The notes under the pieces were generated by a model, which was not told where the DNA came from, ran no database searches, and was given only the letters and a program-made list of their open reading frames with translations. The translations under genes were made by a program, and so were the position numbers. Positions 33,382-41,258 of a DNA stretch of 64,000 bases are shown here, piece by piece (position 1 is the first letter of the stretch; each line of letters starts with the position of its first letter). This DNA comes from Anaeropeptidivorans aminofermentans. Lineage in GTDB: Bacteria; Bacillota; Clostridia; Lachnospirales; UBA5962. The stretch spans positions 2,294,001 to 2,358,000 of the forward strand of contig NZ_OW711693.1 of NCBI RefSeq assembly GCF_940670685.1. Direction: 5' to 3'.

Positions 33382-34269
33382 ATGAAAGTGAATGCACTCG
33401 TTCAACTAAATCGGGCTATGGAATATATAGAAGAAAATCTTATGAATGAAATTGATATTAAAAAACTGTGCCAAATTTCATATTGTTCAGAGCACCACTT
33501 TAGGAGAATGTTTTCTTTTCTGTCTGGAATGCCTTTAAGCGAATATATTCGCCGAAGAAGATTATCTTTAGCCGCAGCTATATTAAAAAACAGCGATGAA
33601 AAGATTATTGATCTTGCTTTGCAGATGGGATATAACTCACCCGACGCATTTGCTAAGGCATTTCAAAACATGCATGGCGTGTCCCCGTCGCAAGCTAAAA
33701 AGAGCAATGTTATTTTGAAAGCATTTCCGCCAATGACCTTTCGTTTAACAATTCAAGGAGGGAATGAAATGAATTATCGAATCGTAGAAAAAAAAGCTTT
33801 TCTCATAGCCGGGATAAAAAAACGAATACCCTTAATTTATGAAGGTATCAATCCCCATATGGATTCTATGTGGGCAAGCCTTACAATGGATGATTTTGCA
33901 GAGCTTAAAGCACTTTCAAATGTGGAGCCAAAAGGAATATTATGTATATCTGCAAATTTTCAAGAGGGGCGTTTCTTAGCCGAAGGCGATTGCCTTGACC
34001 AATATATAGGCGTCGCTACAACAAATGATGTACCTGAACGATGGGAAACTTTATCCATCGATGCTTCTGCTTGGGCAGTATTCACAGTGGTAGGAGAATT
34101 CCCAAAAGCTTTACAGGATACATGGGGCAGGATTTTTGCCGAGTGGTTTCCTACATCCGGTTTTGAATCTACAGGCGGACCGGAAATCTTATGGAATGAA
34201 AGCCCTGATACGTCGAAACCTGATTATAAAAGCGAAATTTGGATTCCGGTAACGAAGCTTAAGGCATAA
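33382..34269 (+). CDS. AraC-family regulator with C-terminal GyrI-like effector domain
   Basis: 295 residues, MarA/Rob-like order: N-terminal AraC DNA-binding domain (about 5-110, IDIKKLCQISYCSEHHFRRM and ALQMGYNSPDAFAKAFQNMHG) and a C-terminal GyrI-like domain (about 130-295, YRIVEKKAFLIAGIKKRIP, ending SEIWIPVTKL). This layout is typical of sensors of toxic or hydrophobic small molecules. AAGGAGG precedes the ATG by 5 bases. A terminator lies 150 bases after the stop. No efflux gene is adjacent. Confidence 0.92.
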   Translation: MKVNALVQLNRAMEYIEENLMNEIDIKKLCQISYCSEHHFRRMFSFLSGMPLSEYIRRRRLSLAAAILKNSDEKIIDLALQMGYNSPDAFAKAFQNMHGVSPSQAKKSNVILKAFPPMTFRLTIQGGNEMNYRIVEKKAFLIAGIKKRIPLIYEGINPHMDSMWASLTMDDFAELKALSNVEPKGILCISANFQEGRFLAEGDCLDQYIGVATTNDVPERWETLSIDASAWAVFTVVGEFPKALQDTWGRIFAEWFPTSGFESTGGPEILWNESPDTSKPDYKSEIWIPVTKLKA

Positions 34270-34417
34270 ATTAAGAAATTTAGAAAAATGATTATTATTT
34301 TATGAAGACTTAAATATTAAAGGGTAAAATATCTAGATACAGAATGATTTTATAAAAGAGAAATTGCTAAGGATAATGTATCTTTACAGAATGACTCTCT
34401 ATGTAAAATTATAGGAT

Positions 34418-34450
34418 AAAAAATGGCGGCTTTAAAAGCCGCCATTTTTA
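34418..34450 (+). terminator. Terminator of the AraC-GyrI regulator
   Basis: AAAATGGCGGCTTT and AAAGCCGCCATTTTT arms. Confidence 0.85.
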
Positions 34451-34831
34451 TTAATTATGAAAAGACACTAATTTAGGGAACAGAACAAATAAGTTTAAGG
34501 ATACCTGTAAACTCTGGAAGTAATGGTTTAGTCCAATTTTTATTGGAACAGTATATTAGCCGATAGTTTTCAAGCCCTGTATCAGCTACTCCATAAAAAA
34601 CTTATTTAGGCTCTATTACCTACGCCCCTTTAAAGTGTGCTTTTGATATCTACTGTCTTTTAAAAGTATTCAGTATTCTTTCACAATCGGCTTAGCTATT
34701 ATTACATTATATTTTTCTCTGAAATGCATTTTTTTAGCTGCTCCACTTAAGCATACTGTGGAACTATATTTTAACTCTGTATATTTTTAAATATACTTAA
34801 TGCTATTTCCTCATTGCTTTAGGAAAGATAA
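34451..34831. other. Gene-free stretch, possibly a decayed gene
   Basis: No intact frame with a start. Minus-strand fragments such as AAKKMHFREKYNVIIAKPIV look coding-like but are broken by stops, and no family is recognised. Confidence 0.3.
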
Positions 34832-35701
34832 TTAATGGGTATAAGCAATCATCGGCTCTTTCCGGCTATAAGTCTCAATGGCGCTATCCAACTTTTTAAG
34901 CATCTTTTGCCTGTCCTTTGGAAGTTCACCCCATACACGAAATTCTAGCTTATCATGAAATCCATCATACAAAACCGGCTTTTCTCCTATCAATTCTAAA
35001 AGCCTGCGGGCCTCCTCGAGATTTTCAACCTCATTTGCCGGAATAAACCGGCCGGCTGAAATATCCTGATATAATGCTACGCTTCGGGATAAAAATAAAG
35101 AGAAATTAATAATCCGCTCCGGCTGTGTATGATTAAAAAACTCAGCCAACTTTTCTGCGTTTTCAATTCCTCGCCCCATTCCTGCGATTCCTGTCATAAT
35201 ATGGGCATCATACAAAAGCTCTGCATCTTTCATACGCTGAATTTCTCTATAGGCCTGCTCTATGTTATGATCTTTTCGCATAAATATCAAAACATCGTCA
35301 ATGCCGCTCTCAATCCCTAGATAAAGATGTCCGACCCCAGCTTTCTTTAATTGATAAAGCTCCTTATCCGTTTTATTTCTAATATCTGTTACGGTAGCGT
35401 CCATATTGACCATCTGGCAATTAGGAAAATAATGATAAATCTTCTCTAAAATACATAGCAGCCGTGATGTCTCCATTCCGAAGGCGTTCCCGTCACCCAG
35501 AAATACTTGCTTTGGGTTTCCGCCTACTGCTCTTACATGACGCAGCTCTGCTTCTATTTGCTCTAGCGGAAGCAGCCGATAATTTAAATGCTTGAATAAG
35601 TTACAGAATTTACATTGATTATAGGCGCACCCTACCGCCGTCGCCAACATAAATGAGGATTTTTCCATAGGCGGACGGCAAATTTGGCCTTCGTACTCCA
35701 T
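34832..35701 (-). CDS. Orphan radical SAM protein (Elp3/MiaB-like)
   Basis: 289 residues. The iron-sulfur motif is CAYNQCKFC (about 27-35), a C-x4-C-x2-C spacing one longer than the classical motif and found in a subset of radical SAM proteins. GHLYLGIESGIDDVL and NMDATVTDIRNKT belong to the Elp3-like TIM barrel. There is no TRAM, B12 or SPASM domain, and the protein is short. Reaction and substrate are unknown. No neighbour offers a clue; both sides are gene-free. Confidence 0.85.
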   Translation of the reverse strand: MEYEGQICRPPMEKSSFMLATAVGCAYNQCKFCNLFKHLNYRLLPLEQIEAELRHVRAVGGNPKQVFLGDGNAFGMETSRLLCILEKIYHYFPNCQMVNMDATVTDIRNKTDKELYQLKKAGVGHLYLGIESGIDDVLIFMRKDHNIEQAYREIQRMKDAELLYDAHIMTGIAGMGRGIENAEKLAEFFNHTQPERIINFSLFLSRSVALYQDISAGRFIPANEVENLEEARRLLELIGEKPVLYDGFHDKLEFRVWGELPKDRQKMLKKLDSAIETYSRKEPMIAYTH

Positions 35702-35937
35702 CAGGCTGCCTCCTTTTTCTAATTATATTCAGTATTATTTTATCATTAGATTTCTAGTTATTCAATTGCCTTCTTCTGTATTCTGCTTTCTTTTGGTAAA
35801 AGGAAAATTCTTTGTTGAACAGCAATAGTTTTTTGCATAAAAAGGCCGCCTATTGATTGCTACCAATAAGCAATGTTAAAATATTATCCTAAATAATCAT
35901 CCGTTTTGAAACAATATCTTTCAAATAATAAGTTCGT

Positions 35938-35971
35938 CAAAAAAAGGCATTTCACATTGTGAAATGCCTTA
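35938..35971. terminator. Terminator after the 38-residue gene
   Basis: AAGGCATTTCAC and GTGAAATGCCTT arms with A/T runs on both sides. Confidence 0.8.
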
Positions 35972-35986
35972 AATTTATTAATCTGC

Positions 35987-36103
35987 TCTATTCGCTTTTT
36001 TATGCCCTGCTTTGGCCTTTCCCTGAATTTCTGGAACGGTATCAGCATCGTCTTTTTTATGAGGCTCATTAGAGCCCGGTCTTTTCATCCCTTGCTTAGC
36101 CAC
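35987..36103 (-). CDS. 38-residue basic hydrophilic protein, probably a conserved clostridial small protein
   Basis: Read from a GTG at 36103: VAKQGMKRPGSNEPHKKDDA, followed by a segment containing VPEIQGKAKAGHKK. The product is highly charged, proline/glycine-containing and has no hydrophobic core, suggesting an intrinsically disordered protein. The beginning (AKQGMKRP) and VPEIQGKAK block agree with short hypothetical proteins I recall from Clostridia, from memory only. The ribosome-binding site is weak (GGTGAAACC). A strong terminator follows 16 bases after the stop, supporting a real transcript. Confidence 0.5.
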
Positions 36104-36238
36104 GGTTTCACCAACTTTGCAATAAATTTAGTTCATTATTTATTATTTGATAATCGGTGTATTTTTATACCTAGCGGTTATTTTGAAAAAGTTCCTGCTT
36201 AATACCTAAAAAAGCCTGCCTATTTTATAATAGATAGG

Positions 36239-36400
36239 CTAATTTACTTCATTATTATCTGAATTCATCAGGCTTATAAGCTCATTGTATTGTTCATTCG
36301 TCATTCGGTCCGCTAATAAAAACACGTCCATTTTATTAAGCATATCTTCTTTGTTATACTGACCTCTGGTAATTAAGGTTTTTAATCTTGTATAAGTCAT
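36239..36400 (-). CDS. Small phage tail-module protein (XkdX-neighbour type)
   Basis: 53 residues beginning MTYTRLKTLITRGQYNKEDM, ending NSDNNEVN. GAAAGGG lies before the ATG. The sequence style (short helix, NKEDMLNKMDVFLLADRMTN, then EQYNELISLM) is typical of the tiny proteins encoded after tail-fibre genes in phages of Firmicutes. It follows the 88-residue phage-type gene by 14 bases. Confidence 0.6.
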   Translation of the reverse strand: MTYTRLKTLITRGQYNKEDMLNKMDVFLLADRMTNEQYNELISLMNSDNNEVN

Positions 36401-36414
36401 AATATCAACCCTTT

Positions 36415-36681
36415 CTATATTTTCAGTTCAGTTATGGAAACTAAGTATTCTATATTTATTGCTGTGTCCAATATAGCCTGTTCGGTTTCGGTTAGAGTCA
36501 CTAGTAGTGGTTCCGGGGGTATTTCCACTGGATCCCATGTGCCGTTATTATATCTTTGTCCTAAAAGACTGATATCGTAAGTGTCAATTGGCACAATATT
36601 AATTTCTGTCATTTCGCTTGCTACTTGCTTTATGCCTGTGCATATTTTTTGTTCATTTAATTCGGCATAGTAAAATTCCAT
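36415..36681 (-). CDS. Phage tail-associated small protein
   Basis: 88 residues: YYAELNEQKICTGIKQVASE, IDTYDISLLGQRYNNGTWDP, then a short C-terminal helix. This is a common layout for proteins encoded immediately downstream of tail-fibre genes in prophages. GGAGGTGG precedes the ATG. Its role in the virion is not established. Together with its neighbour and the truncated gene upstream, it is the end of a lost prophage tail module. Confidence 0.65.
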   Translation of the reverse strand: MEFYYAELNEQKICTGIKQVASEMTEINIVPIDTYDISLLGQRYNNGTWDPVEIPPEPLLVTLTETEQAILDTAINIEYLVSITELKI

Positions 36682-36691
36682 GTTACCACCT

Positions 36692-36827
36692 CCTAATAAA
36701 ATTCAATTACCTGCCAATCAAATGCTATAAAGTTATATCTTCCACCACTTGAGTATGCCTTAATCATTCTCTGAAATACGGAGTCTTCAGATCCACTTGT
36801 ATCATACTTAGGTGTAATCGATATTGT
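36692..36827 (-). pseudogene. C-terminal remnant of a phage tail or baseplate gene
   Basis: The minus-strand frame SITPKYDTSGSEDSVFQRMI through FIAFDWQVIEFY, then TAG, runs straight into the Shine-Dalgarno site of the 88-residue gene. Upstream the frame meets a stop after only about 42 codons and no start. It looks like the last part of a tail protein whose body has been deleted. Confidence 0.55.
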
Positions 36828-37055
36828 TTAGCTCTTTATTCATGCTCTGTACTACTATAAATTGAGTTTTACAAAATTGAATTTATATGTTTTGTTTTAA
36901 TTGGGATTGGCTCTATTAGTTTTAATCGCTATTGATTAAATGTCATTGCCACGTATCACACTTTTCAATCGATATTGTTTAGCTCCTTTATTTAAGATAT
37001 TTAGATGTAGGTTGCTTAGGCTCTACTCTTTTCAATCATCTTGTTTAGCTCTTTA
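36816..37055. repeat. Irregular short direct repeats (AATCGATATTGTTTAGCTC type)
   Basis: Copies at 36816-36840, 36962-36994 and 37028-37055, with a weaker one at 36920-36940. On the minus strand the consensus reads AGAGCTAAACAATATCGATT, followed by GAAAAG in two copies. Spacing is uneven (108, 43, 67), so it is not an ordinary CRISPR array. Confidence 0.5.
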
Positions 37056-37059
37056 GCCT

Positions 37060-37713
37060 ATGTATTGCTCCTGATATTCTTTGAATTACATATAAACCTT
37101 AGCTAAATACTTTTTAATCCCCTTGTTATCCTTTTCTTATCTTGAAATTCTTTGTTACGTTTTCTGAATTTTTATTATATTGTATTGATTTTTTACAATT
37201 ATTCCACTCTGTAAAAAGCCCATGATATTTTAATTACATCTATTGTACAGTGAATCCAATCTACCGTATTTCTCATTTCAAATCATAATGTCTAAAAACA
37301 CTTATTTATATTGTTTAAAATCCAATGCTCCTTCTACCTTTGGGAAATGTATAATTTTCGTTTTCTATTTTATTTATGTTTGTATATTACCTATAAACTC
37401 TTAATTATTAAATGTATAACATGACTTTAGTGACCTCCATTTTTATAAATAGTGTTATCAAAATTACCGTGCGTAAATTACCTTATTTTTACATTCGTTT
37501 TTACCCTTTTCCTATGTAAATTTACGCACGATTATTTTACCCAATGCGTAAAAATGCGAAAACTTTTACACACACGCACCGATTTTCACCAACAAATAGC
37601 CACATTATCTTTCTGGGTTCATTTTGTTTGTTTTTCATGTTCTTTTCCTAAAATGCTATATGTAGTTGGTTTCATCTCGTTTAATACTATATATAGTATG
37701 TTTTAAGCAAAAA
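37060..37713. other. Gene-free stretch with GTGCGTAAATT-type repeats
   Basis: Very AT-rich. GTGCGTAAATTACC (about 37468) and GTAAATTTACGCACG (about 37516) are inverted, followed by ATGCGTAAAAATGCG (about 37544). Near 37685 lies the palindrome ATACTATATATAGTAT. A plus-strand frame at 37452-37706 has no ribosome-binding site and is not counted as a gene. Confidence 0.45.
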
Positions 37714-37743
37714 TAAAGAGCCACATCGCTGTGACTCTTTTTC
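37714..37743 (-). terminator. Terminator of rplM-rpsI
   Basis: GAGTCACAGCGATGTGGCTC and a TTTATTTTT tail on the minus strand. Confidence 0.8.
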
Positions 37744-37760
37744 TTGATTTTCTTTCCCGT

Positions 37761-38153
37761 TTATCTCTTTGAGAACTGAGGAGCCCTTCTTGCGCCCTTC
37801 AATCCATATTTCTTTCTTTCTTTCATTCTTGGGTCACGAGTTAAGAAGCCGGCTTTCTTTAATGCAGGGCGAAAATCAGCATCTGCTTCAAGTAAGGCTC
37901 TTGATACTCCGTGGCGGATCGCTCCGGCTTGGCCTGTGAAACCGCCGCCGAAAACGTTAACTAAAACATCAAATTTTGTTAATGTATTAGTTAATTCGAG
38001 AGGTTGTCTAATGATAACTTTTAAGGTTTCAAGACCGAAATATTCATCAATATCTCTCTTATTTATGGTAATTTTACCGTTACCCGGTACTAAATATACT
38101 CTTGCTACTGAAGATTTCCTTCTTCCTGTGCCATAATATCTGGCTGCTGCCAT
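37761..38153 (-). CDS. rpsI: 30S ribosomal protein S9
   Basis: 130 residues, complete. [20 protein letters not shown] at the start and the basic C-terminus ending [17 protein letters not shown] are invariant features; the terminal KR tail reaches the P-site tRNA. It lies 21 bases after rplM, in the universal L13-S9 operon. Confidence 0.98.
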   Translation of the reverse strand: MAAARYYGTGRRKSSVARVYLVPGNGKITINKRDIDEYFGLETLKVIIRQPLELTNTLTKFDVLVNVFGGGFTGQAGAIRHGVSRALLEADADFRPALKKAGFLTRDPRMKERKKYGLKGARRAPQFSKR

Positions 38154-38174
38154 GATAATCCTCCTTTCAAACTA

Positions 38175-38612
38175 TTAGCAATTGATTTCTAATTTTTCAG
38201 GCATCTGTGCTTCATGTCCATGCTCTTCGCCTTTGTAAACTCTAAGCTTTTTAAGCATCTGAGCGCCAAGTGCCTTCTTAGGAAGCATTCCCTTAACAGC
38301 ATGGGTTATTACAAATTCTGGCTTTTTATTAAGCATTTCTTTAAGAGTGATCTCTTTAAGACCGCCAGGATAGTTGGAATGACGGCGATAAAGTTTCTGG
38401 TCAAGTTTTTTGCCAGTTACTTTTATCTTGTCGGCATTAATAACTATAACATAATCACCTGTATCAAGGTGAGGTGTATAAATCGGTTTGTGTTTTCCTT
38501 CTAAAATTTTAGCAACCTCAGACGAAATACGTCCCAAAGTCTGGCCGCTAGCGTCAACAACATACCATTTTCTTTCTATTTCTCCGGCTTTAACGGTATA
38601 AGTCGTTCTCAT
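38175..38612 (-). CDS. rplM: 50S ribosomal protein L13
   Basis: 145 residues. The beginning of the protein with [20 protein letters not shown], then [16 protein letters not shown] and [20 protein letters not shown], identify L13, an early assembly protein of the large subunit. AGGGAGG precedes the ATG. It is followed by rpsI. Confidence 0.98.
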   Translation of the reverse strand: MRTTYTVKAGEIERKWYVVDASGQTLGRISSEVAKILEGKHKPIYTPHLDTGDYVIVINADKIKVTGKKLDQKLYRRHSNYPGGLKEITLKEMLNKKPEFVITHAVKGMLPKKALGAQMLKKLRVYKGEEHGHEAQMPEKLEINC

Positions 38613-39032
38613 TTGGATTGAACCTCCCTAACGTTTATAACAATCTATCAAACTATTCCAAAATCCGGGGCTAACGGTTAATGAAATGGGTTATCAAACA
38701 GAAACATTATATTATATTTAACTTCAAGTGTCAACAACAAAATTCTATTTATCAGGCCAAACTGCAGCTTAGAACTTTTAAATGTTTGTATAGCGCAGAC
38801 AAATCTTCGGGCCAATGGTCACCACGGCTTTGTAATATCTCCCCGCCCGATATGATGAATATACTTCAATTATTCTAAATTACAGAAAGCTTTCCGGCTG
38901 ATACGGACCATTTAGCTTCATGGTCCCTTATATTTAATCAAACAGATTTAATATTAAATTTGTAATGTATTTAATTTAATATTTATTTTTTAGCCTTCTT
39001 CGCACCCGTCTAATATTATAGATGCAGCATTA
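38613..39032. other. Gene-free stretch between rplM and the tRNA terminator
   Basis: It contains the rplM leader, a small stem GGACCAT/ATGGTCC at 38905-38926, and a more GC-rich piece (38750-38870) that reads as a short broken minus-strand frame. No gene can be supported. Confidence 0.4.
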
Positions 39033-39065
39033 ATAAAAAAACAGACCTGTATTTGATACAGGTCT
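39033..39065 (-). terminator. Terminator of the tRNA pair
   Basis: AGACCTGTATCAAATACAGG with the matching TCT arm end and seven T on the minus strand, just after tRNA-Val. Confidence 0.85.
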
Positions 39066-39069
39066 TAAG

Positions 39070-39142
39070 TGGGCATTATAGGGCTCGAACCTATGACATC
39101 TTGCTTGTAAGGCAAGCGCTCTCCCAGCTGAGCTAAACGCCC
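39070..39142 (-). tRNA. tRNA-Val (anticodon TAC)
   Basis: A 73-base cloverleaf. Acceptor GGGCGTT pairs with the 3' end AATGCCC plus A. The D arm reads AGCTCAGCTGGGAGAGC, the anticodon stem-loop TTGCCTTACAAGCAA, and the T arm ATAGGTTCGAGCCCTAT. CCA is not encoded. Confidence 0.95.
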
Positions 39143-39149
39143 GTAAAGA

Positions 39150-39223
39150 TAGCGGAGGAGGGATTTGAACCCCCGACACTGCGGGTATGAACCGCATGCT
39201 CTAGCCAACTGAGCTACTCCGCC
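39150..39223 (-). tRNA. tRNA-Met (anticodon CAT)
   Basis: A 74-base cloverleaf. Acceptor GGCGGAG pairs with CTCCGCT (first pair G-U) plus A. D arm AGCTCAGTTGGCTAGAGC, anticodon stem-loop TGCGGTTCATACCCGCA, T arm CGGGGGTTCAAATCCC. The lack of three G-C pairs at the anticodon stem base suggests an elongator rather than an initiator. CCA is not encoded. Confidence 0.93.
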
Positions 39224-39286
39224 AAACAGTAACTAGAACATTATAACACAAAAGATAATTATGTCAATATACTTTTTAAATACTTT

Positions 39287-39571
39287 TTATTCGACAGTAG
39301 ATTCATCGATAAATATGATTTCATCGCTTTTAAAAAGGCCAAGCCGCTCCCTGGCTATTTTTTCAACGTATGCGTCTGTGAGGTTATATTCCATCTCGAG
39401 CCTAAGCTTTTCCTGCACGGCCTTTTCAGCCTCAATTTTTTCATCAAGGCTTGTCTCTATAGCTTTAAGCTCACTATATACCGTATATTGATGATAGGTG
39501 AAAAAGCCTGTTACAATAATGCAAAACAGGCTGCAAATGAATATAAATGCTCTTGTAATTTTTCTGAACAT
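39287..39571 (-). CDS. divIC: Septum formation initiator FtsB/DivIC-like protein
   Basis: 94 residues. A short cytoplasmic tail, one membrane helix (about 8-28), an external coiled coil (about 30-65, LKAIETSLDEKIEAEKAVQE), and the C-terminal YVEKIARERLGLFKSDEIIF signature. DivIC pairs with FtsL and DivIB at the division septum. It is last of the yabP-yabQ-divIC series, 8 bases after yabQ, the standard Firmicutes order. The tRNAs follow. Confidence 0.88.
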   Translation of the reverse strand: MFRKITRAFIFICSLFCIIVTGFFTYHQYTVYSELKAIETSLDEKIEAEKAVQEKLRLEMEYNLTDAYVEKIARERLGLFKSDEIIFIDESTVE

Positions 39572-39579
39572 AATATCAC

Positions 39580-40107
39580 CTATGTTTTCTTTAGTATAAC
39601 CCTGATACTGTTCTTTAATTTTCTTTTCTTTATTTTGGCATAGCGTTCATATTTTTGCAAGTGTTTTTTTGTGACATTCTTAGCCCACTTTGCAAAAGAC
39701 AAGATATGCTTCGCCGGTATCTTTAATATTTTTACAATTACCTTTAAGGGAAAAAGTATTATTTTAACAGCAGTTTTAATTACCTTAGCTAAAAAATCTA
39801 TAACTGTCATAGCAATTTTAAGCACGAGGGGGCTAACAAGGAGAAAATAAAAAATCATACCTAAAAAAACTCCTAATATGGAGTAAAACCTGATTTCCCC
39901 GTTGTTATATGTAAATATAATATAAAACACAAATATAGTAACGATTACCCAGTAAATAATATCTTGAATATTTGCAATAAACTTTCCGTGTTTTATAATC
40001 CTACGTATTATTCTTAAAATATCATACACAAAGCCTATAACAAAGCCTGTTATTATCATAAGCAAAAAAAGCCTGAGCTGAAAGCCTATAGATAATATCA
40101 TAGGCAA
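39580..40107 (-). CDS. yabQ: Spore cortex biosynthesis protein YabQ
   Basis: 175 residues with an N-terminal membrane part of about four helices (IGFQLRLFLLMIITGFVIGF, then VYDILRIIRRI) and a lysine-rich cytoplasmic C-terminus. YabQ sits in the outer forespore membrane and is needed for cortex formation in Bacillus. Its position between yabP and divIC confirms the call. Expression is probably mother-cell specific; no sigma-E or sigma-K promoter was assigned. Confidence 0.88.
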   Translation of the reverse strand: MPMILSIGFQLRLFLLMIITGFVIGFVYDILRIIRRIIKHGKFIANIQDIIYWVIVTIFVFYIIFTYNNGEIRFYSILGVFLGMIFYFLLVSPLVLKIAMTVIDFLAKVIKTAVKIILFPLKVIVKILKIPAKHILSFAKWAKNVTKKHLQKYERYAKIKKRKLKNSIRVILKKT

Positions 40108-40110
40108 TCC

Positions 40111-40398
40111 CTACTTAAATATCTTTCCAAGGAAGGAAGATTTGCCTTTGGAATAAAGGGAACTGTCTTCATAGCCAAGGTTTTCTATCTCGCCGTCTAC
40201 CTCAAGCTCTCCGGCATCGAGATTAAGCTTATTCACATGAAGGCCGTTGCCTCTGAGAATAAGGACGCCCATTTCAGTTTCACATACAATACTATCCTCA
40301 TCAAAGGAAATGACCTCTAAAACTCCTGTAATATTTATATTTTCTCGCCTATCCATAATAACCTGATGACGGCTTAAGCTTTTTCTGTCATCTGCCAT
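40111..40398 (-). CDS. yabP: Sporulation protein YabP
   Basis: 95 residues, YabP/YqfC family: RHQVIMDRRENINITGVLEV, ISFDEDSIVCETEMGVLILR, then GNGLHVNKLNLDAGELEVDG. A small soluble beta-rich protein involved in spore coat or cortex assembly. Only 3 bases separate it from yabQ, so the two are coupled. GAGGAGGTCATG precedes the start region. Confidence 0.9.
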   Translation of the reverse strand: MADDRKSLSRHQVIMDRRENINITGVLEVISFDEDSIVCETEMGVLILRGNGLHVNKLNLDAGELEVDGEIENLGYEDSSLYSKGKSSFLGKIFK

Positions 40399-40517
40399 AA
40401 AACATGACCTCCTCTTAAGGTTTTAATTTACTTTATACAGTATATAAGTAAATGGGCCATGTTATGCCTAAAATTTATAGGGGTGTTTTATAATATCGGA
40501 ATAAAGCCCCTGATGCT

Positions 40518-40760
40518 TTATTCCAATGTTTTAAACATATTCGGGGCTTCTTCTTTTCTTACATTTTCTTTTGTGCTTAAAACCTCAACCTTCGTAATAT
40601 TGCTCCCAAAGCGTATTTCTATAATGTCCCCTTCTTTTACTTCAAGGCCTGCTTTGGCTATTTTACCGTTTACAGTGACCCTTCCGGCGTCACATGCTTC
40701 GTTTGCAACAGTTCTTCTCTTTATTATTCTTGAAATCTTTAAATATTTATCCAGTCGCAT
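40518..40760 (-). CDS. S4-domain RNA-binding protein (HslR/YabO-like)
   Basis: 80 residues from the ATG at 40760, with GGAGG five bases upstream; a start four codons earlier is unlikely. MRLDKYLKISRIIKRRTVAN, ACDAGRVTVNGKIAKAG and EIRFGSNITKVEVLS define the S4 fold. Members bind stalled 50S subunits carrying peptidyl-tRNA and aid rescue. It keeps the conserved place between hup and yabP. Confidence 0.93.
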   Translation of the reverse strand: MRLDKYLKISRIIKRRTVANEACDAGRVTVNGKIAKAGLEVKEGDIIEIRFGSNITKVEVLSTKENVRKEEAPNMFKTLE

Positions 40761-40772
40761 ATATACCTCCAA

Positions 40773-40796
40773 AAAAAGGCATCCTAAAGGATGCCG
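40773..40796 (-). terminator. Terminator of hup
   Basis: GGCATCCTTTAGGATGCC and seven T on the minus strand. The T tract abuts the ribosome-binding site of the S4 gene, so partial read-through is likely. Confidence 0.8.
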
Positions 40797-40826
40797 TATG
40801 TCGCAGATTCAAAATTTAAATGCTTA

Positions 40827-41102
40827 TTATTTGTTAACTGAGTCTTTAAGAGCCTTTCCAACCTTAAATCTAACAGCCTTGGAAGCAGGTATAACCATAG
40901 TCTTTCCGCTTCTTGGGTTTCTTCCTTCTCTTTCTTTTCTCTCAGCAACCTCTAAGGTCATAAAACCAACTAACTGAACCTTTCCGCCATTAGCTAATTC
41001 TTCAGTTACAGCTTCTTCAAACGCCTTTAAAAATTTCTCGGTATCTTTTTTTGTTAATTCAGATTTTTGTTGAATAGCTGCGATTAATTCAGTTTTGTTC
41101 AT
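40827..41102 (-). CDS. hup: HU-type DNA-binding protein
   Basis: 91 residues. MNKTELIAAIQQKSELTKKD at the start, GFMTLEVAERKEREGRNPRS with the DNA-clasping arm, and the final VRFKVGKALKDSV are characteristic of HU. A dimeric nucleoid protein that bends DNA. AGGAGG lies before the ATG. It has its own terminator and is probably transcribed far above its neighbours. Confidence 0.97.
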   Translation of the reverse strand: MNKTELIAAIQQKSELTKKDTEKFLKAFEEAVTEELANGGKVQLVGFMTLEVAERKEREGRNPRSGKTMVIPASKAVRFKVGKALKDSVNK

Positions 41103-41258
41103 TAGTAATCCTCCTTAAATATTATTTCATTACTCATTATAGAAAGCACTCATTAAAGAATTCATGATTGAGAAAATGCCTAAAACTAAACCTTAAAAAT
41201 TTATAAAACCAAGTAAGTTTCTTACGGCAGAACATCTCAGGAAACGATGAATAAACGT

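Noticed and set aside
35884-36069. A 61-codon minus-strand frame
   Set aside because: It overlaps the better-supported 38-residue frame and runs through its terminator hairpin.
37452-37706. An 84-codon frame in the gap before rpsI
   Set aside because: No ribosome-binding site, very AT-driven composition rich in Phe, and it spans palindromic DNA.
38681-38878. A 65-codon frame upstream of rplM
   Set aside because: It begins in the rplM leader on the opposite strand and has no ribosome-binding site or recognisable domain.
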